A stretch of DNA of 64,000 nt from Trachythela sp. YZ-2020 (GCA_016169945.1 JADLSH010000344.1:682001-746000); one strand, 5' to 3'; positions 1-11,828 are shown, counted from the first letter of the stretch. The notes: generated by a model from the sequence alone, not told the origin. A program made the numbers and translations.

Positions 1-73
1 CATCTACCAAATTGACGTTACGCAATTTTCCCGATTTTCAATTTCGTATTTCTTGACTTTTCTTCATCAATTT

Positions 74-130
74 GGTTAGGGTTTAGTTTAGGTTTAGGGT
101 TGGGGTTAGGGTAAGTTTTAGGGTTAGGGT
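74..130. repeat. degenerate telomere-like TTAGGG repeats
   Basis: Several copies of TTAGGG and one-base variants (TTTAGGG, TTGGGG) lie in about 55 bases. TTAGGG is the telomere unit of most animals, cnidarians included. The array is short, degenerate and embedded in ordinary sequence, so it is an interstitial remnant and not a chromosome end. Nothing else was recognised in the 840 bases before the first gene except an inferred splice acceptor just before its start codon. Confidence 0.6.
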
Positions 131-846
131 CGGTTACAAGGCTATTTTACATTTCTTCAAACTTGAAAAAATGACGTCTGTCAGTATGGAAGATGGGAAC
201 AAGTGGCGACCTTTTATTTTGGACTTTGGATACTGGATAAGTGTTTCCACTTTGACAAAATGAAATTTCTTTAACAAATTGCTACAAATTTAATTGGCAA
301 TGATTTAATTAACATGGGACTAATGCCTGACTCCACCCCTGCTGACAGGGCTGTTACCACCTACCCTTCCCTCTGCCCCAGGGGAAACTTAAAAATCTGG
401 GCTAGAGAAGGTATTTTTATAAAGTGCTACTGACACACTGCATATTTGGGTACTTGTTTCAGCATAGGTGTTTACTGCCCCTTGGCTAGCAAATCCTGCA
501 GGTACAGATTAGATATGAACCAGATGTCTCACTTGTTGTCGGTCCCTTTCATAGTTGTGTCCTCGCCTTTTTACCTCGTTGATCACATACCTTATATGGT
601 GCGACACTTACTGGCAAAACGGCAGTGTGAGCATACACACAATATCACACATGCTCCATTTTGCCAGCAAGTTTTGCTCAAGGCAAATTACGCCATCTTG
701 TGAATTATTGCATGATATTGTGTAATTTGCATGCATATCAAATGTTGCAGGGACAAAATGTTTGCTGTGTGAGACATCCGTGTTTATATCTAACCTGTGA
801 TACAGGCCTGCCTGCTTACCATGTTTTGTTTTATTTTGGTTAGATT

Positions 847-3800
847 ATGGCTGTAAAGCCATCAAGCCCTACCTCAGATCTTGCTTTGTTGGTGAGATGT
901 TCAATATGCCTTGAAAGTTTTAAAGATGCAAGAGCACTGCCGTGTGTTCATTCCTACTGTAAAGAATGTTTAGAAGGTCTGATTACACCACAAGGAAAGA
1001 TAACATGTCCACATTGCAGGTTGGAAGTCAAGGTAAATTATAAATCATGTTGAGGGATTCAAACTCATAACTCACCAAAGCATGATCAGAATATAAGGTT
1101 TAGCAAGGACAGTGGCTGAGACCTGGCGAAATATTGGGGGTGTGAGGTTGCTAACATATAACCACTCTTTTGTTGCTGGTCTCATCTCCGGTCTCAAAAT
1201 CTTTTTGGCTTAAATTTTATGCACATTTACTTAAATTATAGCCTATCAAGGCTTTTGTAGTTGTAAAATCATAGATACAACTTTGTTACTCAGTTAATAA
1301 GCTATCATTCAAAGGCTTTTAGAAATTATTGTGGGGGAGCGGTCGCCACCCTTCGTCCCCCCCCCCCGGTGTCCGCCACTGAGCAAGGACATATGAAATA
1401 TGCAGTTTCCTTTTAAATGTAAGGCCTTCGTGTGTATTATCTCCATTTTACTCAGGGGTATAGGGGTGGGGGCAGGGGGCTGCACCCCCCCCCAATATTT
1501 TATAAAGGGGGGCCGAAATTGAATTTAAAAAAAATTGCAGCAAATAGCATAGACTCAGAAATCATAATGAAAGAATTAATGAAAGGCTTAAATGAAAGAG
1601 GTAGAGAAGACAATGAAAATGCCATTTCCGACGATCTAGAGACTTTCAAAATTCCCTTGTAATTCCAATTTCTTCCATAATCCTCTTAGCTCCGTCATAT
1701 CACAGGCATACCCACTTCCCATCCACCTGAACAATTTTTTATTGATGTTATAAATTGCCCCCCACCCCCTCACTTCTGTTTTGCTGGCTAGGCCATTGCA
1801 TCTTATCCTTATCTTTGTTTGCATCTTTTTACTCTTACGACTTACAGGCTCTTTCCATGCTCTCTTAGTTAATTTTCTATCATCCTTGCTAATCAAATAT
1901 CAAAATCTCATTCTTTCTCTTCTATTTTCTTGACTATACTTTCTAGTGAAATCTTCTTCGTACCTGCTTGTTTGTAAGATGTTTCTTGATTCCATCATAG
2001 ACTATCCAGAAGACATTCATTCATGTGTCTTCTGGATAGTCTATGATTCCATCAAAACGTCCTTGTCTCAGTCCCCATCTCAGTCCTCTCTAGAACACTG
2101 TCTTGAATGTCTTCCTCCTTTCATCGCTGACCTGTAATGACAGTTCATTACATTATTTTTCAACTCACACTCATTTTTCTGTTGCATGTAACATCACTCA
2201 TTTCCTTTGATTTATTGTTTTTATTTATTTACTTTACAACCAAATAATACAAAACGTTTATACGCGCATTGAGGGTATGGTCAAGAGGACATGGGTCCCA
2301 TATGAAGACCAACCTGACAAAAGTTACATCACATTACGGAATAGACATAAATTAATGACAAGGACAATATACTTTATAAAGGAAAAATGCTATACAATAT
2401 AAAGGCAAAAGTTAGGAACAACAGCTTAGATTGTAAGAACGGCATTTAGAGCAAAAAGTTTTCCAAGTGCGCATTCTGTTTACATCGAAAGTAGAGTCTA
2501 ATTGAGAAGAAAAGTAAGTATGAAGTTGGTGCTTAAAGGAGGAAATAGACGTACTGTTACGAATGATAGGAGAGAGATTGTTCCAGAGAAAGACAATTCG
2601 ATTAAAGAACGAGTTTCTAAAGAGAACTTTCAAAATTGCAAAGGAGAGCAGCGCGCGTGATAACTGGGGACACAATATATGAAGTTCGTTCTAAACAAAT
2701 ATTAGAAAACCTTAAATGGGAACAGATTGAAAAAACTTTAAATAAACAGGAAGCAATGACGTTTAAGGCTTTAACAGGGCTACTGCCTGAACATCTTGCA
2801 GAGCTTTTTACTAAATGTGAGAACAATAGTTACTATTTGAGGGGTAACTATACCAAATTAGCTTTGCCAAAAAAAGTTTTCCTTAAAAAAGTTTCTCGTA
2901 TAGAGCAGCAAAACACTGGAACGAACTTCGAAGTAAATTACAAATAATCTTGAAAACCTATCAGTCATATATTTTAAACAGCGGTTAAATACCACCTCTA
3001 TTAATAATGGTTAAATACTTGTTTGTGCCAGTTATGGCTATCTTGACATTGTATATAGTGATTAATTTTTGTTTATGTAATATAGTGAATATAATGTAAT
3101 TTAGATATAGTATACACAGTCCTTTGAAAATCAGAAAATTACTGAATAGGCTACCGTGTATGAATAATTTTAGTAAAGAATAAAGAAGTCCTGTAAGGAT
3201 TGACTTGAAGCAAATTATCCTTGCTTGAACGGGTGTGAGACGAGCGCAATTTGGAGACGAGCGGTGAGAAGAAAAGGTAACAAACGAGGAGATATCTAAA
3301 TCGTAGAGGCCTTGTTTGCATTTGAAGAAAAAGATGAGATCCTTTATTTCTAGCCAGTACGATATATGCAATCAGGATAAGACAACTCAGGATAAGACAA
3401 CTCGTAATCTTGAAGTATAAATTTGGTTGCTCGTCTTTGAACACCCACCAGGATCATGCCACCCTCTTCATGACATCTCCTGGCCGTCGTTTTCTGATAG
3501 CTAGTAGTGTTTCACAAATACTGCGCAATCAAATAGATGACTGATGGTCAATGGGCTTATGTGTAGTGTATTAATTTAAGCTAAATAATCAATCTTTCAC
3601 AGGCTAAATAATCAATCTTTCACAGACTAATCAATAATAGTTATTTTCATTGTTCATTGTTCATTTCTCTCTTAAAAGGTGTAGTAATACGAGCAACAAA
3701 ATTGCAGCAACTTGCAACAAAATCTGATTTCAACAAATGTTAATTGAAAATGTTACACATAAGTTACAACAACCGAAACGATATTCATGAACATTTTTAC

Positions 3801-6067
3801 TTAACATCTGTTGAAATCAAATTTTATTGCAAATTTCATCAATTTTGTTGTTTGTATTACACTTTACCTTATGGCTTTCAAAGGCTAATCAACAAACAAG
3901 GGAGTTTATAATTTTTAACAGTTATTTCTATTGTTCATTTGCTAGGTCCCAAATGGCGATGTCTCCAACCTGAAACCTAACTTCTTTGTGAACAATGTAC
4001 TTGATGTGTTGAATTCTACGACTGACGCAGCTCCAACTGACGCAGCAAATGAGACTACTAGTGCTACATACTGCAAGAATCACCCAGAAAAGCAATGTGA
4101 ACTGTTCTGCCAAGATTGCTCAAAACACATCTGTTGTAAATGCATTTCAAATAGGGGTACATGTAGTCAGCATTCATACGAAAGCATTGATGTGGCTGCC
4201 AGAGAATACCGAAAAAAGGTCGAAGATCTCTTGCGAAAGAAAGAAGAGCTGTTACCTTCTGTCGTAAGACATGGTGCCGTTCTTGCCGAGTTGAAAGTGA
4301 AGCAATCGGATAATGTCTTTGATATTTCCAAACAAATATCAGATACTTTTGCCGAGCATATGGAAAATCTGAAAAAGAGACAAGACACATTAATCCAACA
4401 AGCATTTGACATGCAATGGGAAAATGATGATGGTCTTTCTCCAGAACTGGATCGAGTTCGGTTAGAGGAAGAAAAAATTGAAAATACAATTAAATTTTGT
4501 CGCAAGGTTCTTGATATCAAAGACCCTGTTCTGTTCCTACAAACATCCACAGGGGTTAATGATAAGGTTTGTATTCTAAGACTGCACAAAAAATATGAAT
4601 TAGATATGAATTACTATAAAGAAAGGAAATTGGCTCCGTTAGGCCACACCTTTTTATTTGTTGGATTACGGATTTTTCTCAATTCTCACCAATATCCAGT
4701 ATCTGTACATAGACTAATACCATTGCATTGATATGTATGTCCAGCTAGTCAAAGAGACAAAGAGTATAGATGATAGCAAATGTAAAAAAAAAATGTCAAC
4801 CTGCATGCGATGTTCATGTGATATTAAATTTTCCTCGGCCATTTGTGTGTTGCCATTTTAGTCTGCACATCAGCCTGACCGCCATTCCTCCAGGCAGTTC
4901 TCCGTTTTATATTTTTGGGCGTCTCACCCGCACAAATACTAATACTTTCTGGTTGGACGACGTAAAGTCCGTAATCCAACAAGGAAAATTGGTTGGCCTT
5001 AGTCACCTTTTGACTGAAATTTAGGTAGAACTTTGAATAGGAAGTCAATCACGATAAACCTAAAGGTGGAAGGTTAATGTGCATGCCTTAAGAACGTGAG
5101 AGACTAAGTGCAGCATAAAACACATTAAGGAAAGGCAACTGAAGTGGTGTTTGACACTTTCAGGATTATATTTTGTTGGGCAAACACAAACTTATTGAGA
5201 ATGTCTTTAATTCTATAATCTTGTCATCTTTTGCAACAGGTGTTTCAAGCGGAATGTCAGGATTTGGTGTCACATGTTGAAGTGGATCTTTTACTTTTCC
5301 TGGCGACAGACTCCCTGTTGACTGATGTGATTTCAACTTTTGGAAATGTTATGCCATATGGCGAAGGCTATGCAATGGAAGAGGAAGAGCTGGCCAGAGC
5401 AGAGAGACCCCCATTGAAACCCAAGAAATTGGCAACCTCTGACAGACCAGCTAATCCGGGCCCTGCTAATGAACCAGGCCATGCTAATGACCCGCGCCCT
5501 GCTGACGAAGGACACCTCGCCAGAGCCAGACTCGTTTTGCGGCGTGCACATAGCAAACCTACAGGAGCACAAGGAGGCACTGCGAAGCCCATCATCTGGA
5601 AGTTTTATAATAAACACTTGGCTAGCCCTGATGTTACATTCGAGGATAATGGATTTAGCGTAAAAACAAAGAGTTCAAAAAATGTAGCAATTATCGGAAA
5701 GCCAGGTTTCCAAAGAGGGAGACATTCATGGAAGATTAGAGGCGACAGTTTTCCAGATGGTTTAAGCATCGGTATTTGTGTCGGTTGCAACGGTCGTGGT
5801 AATGTTGTTACATATGATCCAGGATTAACATATCCTGGTATGACAACAAATGTACTTGTGGAGTTGGACTGTGATGCAAGAAAATTATCAGTTTTACCAG
5901 TGGTTTTTCCATATACAATCGACCAACAACCAGACATACTTGGATTTGACAATCCTCACAACTATGAAGTCCACCCATACTTCAATCTGCCGTCACCAAA
6001 GAAATACAATTATAGTAAAATTACTATCATAAGTATTGATGGAAAATCGATGGGAAATGGATGCTAA
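847..6067 (+). CDS. TRIM-like RING/B-box/SPRY protein, copy A
   Basis: Three coding exons, 847-1032, 3946-4566 and 5240-6067, all joined in phase 0, give 544 residues. Exon 1 is a C3HC4 RING finger (C18, C21, C33, H35, C38, C41, C54, C57), the E2-binding unit of E3 ubiquitin ligases. Exon 2 has a B-box (Cys/His-rich from about residue 93, starting CKNH) followed by a long charged coiled-coil. Exon 3 has a Pro/Ala/Asn-rich linker and a SPRY-like domain (GRHSWKI, LSIGICVGCNGRG). An AG acceptor lies 3 bases before the ATG, so an upstream non-coding exon is likely. The order matches TRIM proteins; a ubiquitin-ligase role is inferred from the family. Unlike copies B and C the protein ends in NGC and lacks the CaaX-like CCIL. 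Intron 1 is enlarged by transposon insertions. Confidence 0.85.
1110..1381. mobile_element. hAT-type non-autonomous element
   Basis: It starts CAGTGG and ends CCACTG, and is flanked by a perfect 8-bp duplication AGCAAGGA (1102-1109 and 1382-1389). CAG...CTG ends and 8-bp duplications are typical of hAT transposons. It carries no transposase. It is related to the copy at 47645-47902, lying in opposite orientation. It sits in intron 1 of TRIM copy A and is absent from the intron in copies B and C. Confidence 0.8.
1453..1640. mobile_element. fragment of a CAGGGGCGTA-type element
   Basis: The start CAGGGGTATAGGGG and the inner stretch with GCAGCAAATAGCATAGACTC are shared with the complete element at 62075-62339. 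The second end is not present here, so this is a truncated copy within TRIM A intron 1. Confidence 0.6.
1650..1945 (-). pseudogene. non-LTR retrotransposon RT C-terminal fragment
   Basis: Read on the minus strand this encodes pieces such as RKLTKRAWKE followed by basic, broken sequence, resembling the post-RT tail of non-LTR retrotransposons that ends in a GRPRKRW-like block. A homologous fragment is in the same intron of TRIM copy B (22400-22590), so the insertion is older than the gene duplication. There is no intact reading frame. Confidence 0.5.
1994..2047. repeat. short perfect hairpin
   Basis: CATAGACTATCCAGAAGACA is followed about ten bases later by its inverted copy, giving a stem of over 20 bp. 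No terminal duplication was seen. It lies in TRIM A intron 1 and is probably a repeat remnant. Confidence 0.6.
2412..2645 (-). pseudogene. RT C-terminal fragment, family 1
   Basis: The minus-strand frame reads SFFNRIVFLWNNLSPII then SISSFKHQLHTYF, the standard tail of non-LTR reverse-transcriptase ORFs (SFFPRT..WN.LP...SL..FK..L). Only this C-terminal piece is present, as expected of a 5'-truncated insertion. It abuts a second fragment in the opposite orientation. Confidence 0.7.
2636..2960 (+). pseudogene. RT C-terminal fragment, family 2
   Basis: The plus-strand frame begins LQRRAARVITGD and continues with EVRSKQILENLKWEQI, FKALTGLLPEHLAELF and a YYLRGNYTKLALPKK block. This is the conserved C-terminal region of another non-LTR retrotransposon reverse transcriptase (RAAR.I.....Y....LL..L.W..L; YKAL.G..P.YL..LF). 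It is truncated at both ends and lies inside TRIM A intron 1. Confidence 0.75.
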
Positions 6068-6139
6068 AAATCAATGCAACGTAAATTAATGTCTCTTGGA
6101 ATACAACTGTTTGCACCAGAGTGTAGAAACAGTGTATAA

Positions 6140-6456
6140 GGGACTTGTCAGAAATTACCAGGGGGGGAGGGGGGGTGGAGAAAGGGGGAGGGTCTTAATT
6201 TTTTCAGCCCTTCAAAAGGGTGGGTCATTAAAAACTGAACCATTGAAAAGGGAGGGTCATAAAAATTTAAGCCATAATTTTCATAAGGGAGGATTTTGCG
6301 AAGCAGGAAAGGGGAGGGGTCATGAATTTTTTTGGCCACGGCCAAGGGGAGGGTCACGATATTTCATGCTCGTCCTTGCTGGGGGGTCACAGTTTTTCAA
6401 CTTACATTTTCAAGTCCCCACCCCCCCTCCCCCCCTGGTAATTTCTGACAAGTCCC
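6140..6456. mobile_element. Harbinger-like MITE with TAA duplication
   Basis: About 35-bp inverted ends begin GGGACTTGTCAGAAATTACC, with G-rich and C-rich inner parts. TAA occurs on both sides (6137-6139, 6457-6459). The matching place after TRIM copy C (GTGTATAAAGCTT near 29458) lacks the insert and serves as an empty site. A 3-bp TWA duplication fits PIF/Harbinger; the superfamily call is inference. Confidence 0.7.
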
Positions 6457-6788
6457 TAAGCTCGTACAATAATTTAGGTATTTGTTTCAGAGCACATGTA
6501 TGGTGAAAATGTGAAATGTACTAGCATTCTAACATTATTGTAGTAATTGTGAGGGCTCTAATTACAGATATTTATAAATAACTACCAAGGACAAGGTCTT
6601 GGTCAGATCATCAAGGGATATCATGTGACAATATATAGACAATAACAATATAACAAGCGATTGCTAGACAAGTCAATATATATTGTAATAGTGACGTCAC
6701 TGATTACATGTTAGGAGAATATCAATATTCATCTTTGAACAAGATTGTTTACTACTTTACTGTGTTTATATCTTCTTCTTATATTATA

Positions 6789-6956
6789 AAAGAAATAGAA
6801 AAAAATGCACTCGGGGATGTTAGGAGAACACTCGAGAAGCGTGTAAAAAACACGAGGCGTAGCCGAGTGTTTTACACGCTTCTCGAGTGTTCTCCTAGCA
6901 TTCCCCTCCAGCATTATAACGTACCATAAATGCACGCGACTCATTCTCTATTTCTT
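6789..6956. mobile_element. foldback element with 30-bp hairpin
   Basis: An inner hairpin (GAACACTCGAGAAGCGTGTA and its inverse around 6828-6890) is framed by AAAGAAATAGAAAAAAATGC and a weaker inverse CTATTTCTT. A deleted form of the same element is at 25770-25840 in the paralogous position after TRIM copy B, so it predates the duplication. Confidence 0.6.
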
Positions 6957-7420
6957 AAATACAGCATGGCAAATATGTTCGTTCAACCTGCACAAGGGCT
7001 GAAGGAAATTTGGATTTCGGAAAACTAGATTATATATGACATAAAATCTAAGTATAAGAATACTGTTTCTTAAAATATTTGATATCAAAATACTTGAAGA
7101 AATAGAAAAAAGCTAAAAATGACAACCAAAAAATTCCTCAGGAAAATTCATTCCGCTTTCAAGTTTCAACCTTTTGCCGAGCTGCCCGATTTTTTCAGGG
7201 CACATCAGGCATCTTCGAATTCTTGGACTTTGAGGATTGTTGCAATTTGCAAAACGAAAGAGGCGCTAGATAAAGTGGGATACATAATCGAAGTAAGAGT
7301 TAATTTGTGAATTATTGCTAGTTAGTTTGTATATGGATAGATATGCTTTTAGCTATATTAAATTACTAGTGTTGAAGTTTAATATGGCAAAACGAATTCG
7401 ACTCGCTCGCTGCGCTGGCC
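6957..7420. repeat. segmental duplicate of 25841-26320
   Basis: This stretch, from GCATGGCAAATATGTTCG onward, matches 25841-26320 with small changes and indels. It is the 3' flank of TRIM copy A, duplicated with the gene. It shows no convincing gene; short frames through it are not conserved between the two copies. Confidence 0.8.
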
Positions 7421-7583
7421 TTCATGCTTCCTCGTTCTTGAGCAAACGAAATTCTACCAAAATTCTAATATCTTTGTGCACCAATTAACAACCACTGGTA
7501 ACAACTTCCGGCACTTTTAATATTTTTGCGCGCCGATTTTTGCGCCGGCCAACACACTTGTGCAACGAACATGTGAAGGTTTC

Positions 7584-7615
7584 TACGGAGCCCCATAAGG
7601 GCCGTAGATATTTCT
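7584..7615 (+). repeat. left terminal inverted repeat tip
   Basis: The outer 23 bases are themselves an imperfect palindrome (TACGG.GCCC...GGGC.CGTA), which could act as a compact transposase-binding site. The inverse tip is at 21431-21462. Confidence 0.85.
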
Positions 7616-7980
7616 ACTTTTTTTTTTCAAATTTCCGACTCTTTTTTTCCAAATTCCGACTTTTTTTTTTTCAAAATTCTGACTTTTTTTTTATAATTCC
7701 GACTCTTTTTTTTTTCAAAATTCCGAATATTTTTTTTAAATGCCGACTCTTTTTTTTTCAAAATTTCGACTTTTTTTTTCTCCAAATTCCGACTTTTTTT
7801 TTTCAAAATTCTGACTTTTTTTTTTTAAATTCCGACTCTTTTTTTTTCAAAATTCCGAATTTTTTTTTTTAAATTCCAACTCTTTTTTTTTCAAAATTCC
7901 GAATTTTTTTTTTCAAAATTCCGACTTTTTTTTTCAAAATTCCGACTTTTTTTTTCAAAATTCCTTTTTTTCAAATTCAA
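7614..7980. repeat. left subterminal array of T-tract units
   Basis: About sixteen copies of a unit of 19-24 bases, a T tract plus CAAAATTCCGAC. Variants use AAATTCCGAC or ATAATTCCGAC. The array ends directly before the ATG of the HECT gene. A Phe-rich reading frame runs through it and is an artefact of the T tracts. Confidence 0.9.
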
Positions 7981-8423
7981 GATGGACGTCAACAGAGAAG
8001 ACAGCGAAGCTAACCAGGTATAAATATTTCGTATTAGTAGATCGTTTACTAATAAATATTGTTTATAAAATGTCTAGTTTATTTGTTAAAGTAACGTCTC
8101 TGAGCGACATATATTTTAAACAAGAAATTTTAAAGCAACTCTGGAAAATGATGTGTTTTAATAATATATACTATTACAGTATCTGTATGTTGGCCAATTT
8201 CCGGACAGTCAAACAGTTTTACGCTAATTTTGCCATTGAAGTTGAGGAGGGCGGTGGAAAGGGAGACTGTTAAACATTAATGAGCTATTGGGCTTGGAAT
8301 TTTATATACCTGAGTAAATTTATAAGTAAGTTCTTTGAACTTCGTTCTTTAACTTTTTTCAAAGGTACATCAAATCACAGATCAAATCTGCGAAATTTAA
8401 TTCGCTCTTAATCATTGAGAATA

Positions 8424-8424
<1 letters not shown>

Positions 8425-8453
<29 letters not shown>
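8425..8453. repeat. TA microsatellite
   Basis: A run of TA dinucleotides directly left of the small MITE at 8454-8584, with more TA on its right side, so the MITE probably inserted into a TA tract. Confidence 0.9.
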
Positions 8454-8454
<1 letters not shown>

Positions 8455-8584
8455 GCCTCCTCCGCAGGCAACTAACAAATAGGAAAATTGAGACAAATAG
8501 GAAAATTGTTTCCCTCTTTATCCCTCAACTTCCTCAATTAATTTGGTCAATTTGTTGTTTTAAGAGTTGCCTGCGGAGGAGGCT
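8454..8584. mobile_element. 131-bp MITE with AGCCTCCTCCGC ends
   Basis: Perfect 20-bp inverted ends AGCCTCCTCCGCAGGCAACT within a TA tract, so the duplication length cannot be read. The ends resemble the 60-bp foldback at 41873-41932 (TAGCCTGCGTGGC). It lies in intron 1 of the HECT gene. Confidence 0.75.
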
Positions 8585-8741
8585 AATATATATATATTCT
8601 TCTCAGAATTTCTCTACTCAGTTTTAGGAGTTCTATTGTGTTAGCTTACTTATTAAACAAGTCCCTATTTCACAACTCCCCTCGCGCGCTACGTCATGTC
8701 ATTCGCACTCTAGTGGATCAGAGATTCAGAGGATTTATTAA

Positions 8742-9002
8742 TTACTGTCGTTCCAATTGAAGTGTTCCTAAAATATTACATCAATTCATTACATAAGTTG
8801 ATCAATACATTTGCTCAAAAATTGCTCAACTTCCTGTTTACTAGCAAACTTGTTCCCAATTGGTCAATCAGTCACTGAAATGAGACGCCATTGGTCGATT
8901 CACACACACAGGAAGTTGATCAATTTTTCAACGAATGTATTGATAAACTTAGGCAATGAATTGATGCAATATTTTAGAACACTTCAATTGGAACGACAGT
9001 AA
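8742..9002. mobile_element. MITE with TTACTGTCGTTCC ends
   Basis: Inverted repeats of about 55 bases start TTACTGTCGTTCCAATTGAA, with CATCAATTCATT further in. The target duplication was not resolved. It lies in the first intron of the HECT gene. Confidence 0.75.
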
Positions 9003-9282
9003 ACTGCTATATATTTTTACATAATTAAGAAAATATTTTTGATTATGTCATGGTTGGCAAAAACTGCAGCCAAAAGTTAATGGTCCAAAATACAGAACAC
9101 ATTTCATGAGATTATCAGGCAATCTTATGAACCTATAATTTTAATTTTGGTCATATTGTTTGGGATAAAATTCAGTATGGGTTAAAAAATTTCAGTACAG
9201 AGAGTTGGTACTGTCTGTCACAATCATTCTGGTGTGAAACAGCCGTATGAAATATAGCTGGTTTACCCACAGTTTGTTTTGA

Positions 9283-9358
9283 ATTTTCGTTCGAATATTC
9301 CATCCACAAACACCTTCAAATATTATTCCCATCGAACGAGATGCAGAGAAAAATCTTA
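9283..9358 (+). mobile_element. SINE 3'-body fragment
   Basis: TTCGTTCGAATATTCCATCC and CATCGAACGAGATGC are shared with the SINE bodies at 37930-37985 and 43445-43530. The tRNA-like head is absent. Confidence 0.6.
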
Positions 9359-11663
9359 GTGTTAACAAGTAGCTCAACTAAGCCTTAATCTTTCTATTTA
9401 TAGGTGAAAATATTCCTTCTTTCCATTGGTGTTGCCCAGGATGTGGCACAGAAATTTGAGGATGAAAATGTGTGTATACAGTGCATATAATTATTAAATA
9501 GTAGACTATTGGCATTGTTTCTATCATTTTATTTTTACATTAATGAAGTAGAAAATTTGCAGTTAATGCATTCATGTGTATTGACTGCAATAGGCCAAGG
9601 GCCTATTCCTCTGGAGTCTTTCAGAAGCTGATTTTAATGATAATTTTTTTGGGGGAGGGGTATTTGTACAGTTGAAGATTTCAACTCCTCTTCAACTCCT
9701 ATGTTGTAGATGTCTTACTGTTAATTAATGAACATACTGAAAAAACCCCTGAAAATACTACTAGCATTCATTAGTTTCAAAATATATAGCAATTCGTACA
9801 GTTGGGATTGGAAACTCACAGTCTCACACCCCCTTATCGAAGTAGTTTTGAAGCATAAAACTCTTAAAGGAAATTGAATTACCCAGCCTGTTGGAAGTTA
9901 TTTGCTATTGATATCCTGACTTAAAATTTTGCTTTTTAAATTAATATTTAGTCGCCAGAAAACCTGATTGGCAGGTTTATATATTATGCTATTTAATTAT
10001 AGTAAAAGGTGTTTATGTCAGCATTAAGTTGTTCTTTTGCAAAATACAGATGAAAATCTGTAAATGATAATAAATAAATTAACGAACGAGTGGCCCTTTC
10101 AGATGCAAAGTACTTCTGTTATCAATAGGGGCCCTGAAAACCATTTGACAATATGTATGTAAAATAATCTTTAGAAGCATATTTTAATATCAGAAAGTAT
10201 AAATATATATGTGACTTAATTTAGATGATGCATGATGCCATATTGAAAGCATCAGATGAACAACTAAAAAACGACCTTGCTCTAACAAGACTTGGTGACC
10301 GTTTATCCTTGCGATCATTCTGTGAATATCACCATGGGAGGACTGATGTATGTTCTAAAGCAGACATCGATTCAAGGAAGAAACGATTGATAGACGAGCT
10401 AGCAAAGAAACGGAATAAAAAGCAACATACTGTACAGTTGGTCCAAAAAGGAACAACTGTCACTACAAAGAGCACACGGAGAGTCGAACTTGCCTGGCTC
10501 CACTGTCCTAAGGAAAGTGAAAGTTTCAAAGTAGTTAGAATGAAAGAAGGAGGTGGAACGCGTCTTGTAGACATTCCAAAATCTGCAGACAAAAAGGAAA
10601 TTATCAAAATTGCTAAGGGATTATTCCTCCCCGATGGAAAATGTAGTTTTGGATATGCCAATGATATGAAAGTTGATTTGTTAAATTTTAAGAAAGAAAA
10701 TGTATCCGCAATACCAGTAGGTGATGAGCATGTTCCATTTACCCTAGGATTGTACATTGACTATTTTAAGTTGTCAAAGTTGAAGCTGTACCTGTCAACG
10801 ATGCTAAAAGAACACAATAGCGATAGTGACAATGATTCTGAATACTCTGAAAGTATTCTGGAACAGCCAGTCTTTGATGACCAACCTGCAGTTGTATCAC
10901 AAGAACGAGAAAATGCAGTGCCACATTCTAACAGGCATGACAGTTTAATTGGTACATCGAAGGAACGGGAACAACTTAAAAATCTTACTGATGAGGCATA
11001 TGAAGAGTCCTTGTTAGCTGATCAAGCCAAAGCTCTCCAAACAATGAGGCAAGATGTACCAAGCCCAGTTGATGTTGACCAGATGAACGATTCGCTAGAC
11101 GAATTAAGAGAAGTCCGAGCTGGACGATTGCCGGAGGAACCAAATGTTTCTGACCCTCACTACATTGTGTCAGTAAGACATTTGTCACTTGGAGCAGTAA
11201 CACGTTTGTTCTCGCTTACAGACTTGATGTTTTCTGTATATGACTGGATAGGGTCGTTACATAAATCACCAAAGTATTTTCAATTATGTAAGTATTCAGG
11301 GGGTTGCTTGTCTCCACAAGAAAGTGTCATAAGTGCTGACAGATGTATGTTGGCAATGGTTGAGTGTGATTATCCTGTGGTGTTTTCTTCTGATGAAGAG
11401 TTGATTCCCAAAGGCTTCGGACCACTCAGCAGCAGTTCCCCTTGTAATGCCATAATGATAGATCCCATTCCAGAAAAATGCCCAACAAACATAATGGTGG
11501 ATGATGATGACATAGAGGGTAATTGTGACTACACAATGTAAGTGCTATGGCTGTGTTGTATCAGATATACAAAGTTGAGCTGAAGGTTGGAGCTTGTCAT
11601 AACTAATACAGCACAGACACAAATATTGTAAAGAACTAGCTAGTAAAATCCTATCACACACTA

Positions 11664-11776
11664 TACGAACGAAAATTTATATACATTTTTAGACCGAACC
11701 AGGAGCAGTTGCGAAAAATGCAACATATGGTCCTCTGGCAGGAATTAGAAAATCAAGATTTTTTGGCATCTCGTTC
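11664..11776 (-). mobile_element. SINE body, minus strand
   Basis: On the minus strand this carries the SINE body marks AATTCCTGCCAGAGG, TTTTTCGCAACTGCTCCTGG and TATATAAATTTTCGTTCG. It is cut at the edge of the palindrome nest. Its last 26 bases (11751-11776) reappear inverted at 15747-15772, the far side of the nest. Confidence 0.6.
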
Positions 11777-11828
11777 GATTGAGATGTATATAAATGTATT
11801 TAGTAGAATCATACTAGTATACTATTGC

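Noticed and set aside
4167..4589. 140-residue antisense frame in TRIM exon 2
   Set aside because: Shadow of the sense coding exon; the same antisense frame appears in copy C because the exon is duplicated.
6096..6506. 136-residue Gly-rich frame
   Set aside because: It lies inside the Harbinger-like MITE and arises from G tracts.
7119..7310. 63-residue frame in the duplicated 3' flank
   Set aside because: The duplicate at 26010-26220 has indels that break the frame, so it is not under coding constraint.
7540..7872. Phe-rich protein reading frame
   Set aside because: It is a translation of the T-tract array at the left end of the 13.9-kb transposon; length and frame come from the tandem repeat.
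7614..7980. CRISPR-like array
   Set aside because: Units are contiguous with no unique spacers; this is a subterminal minisatellite in a eukaryotic transposon.
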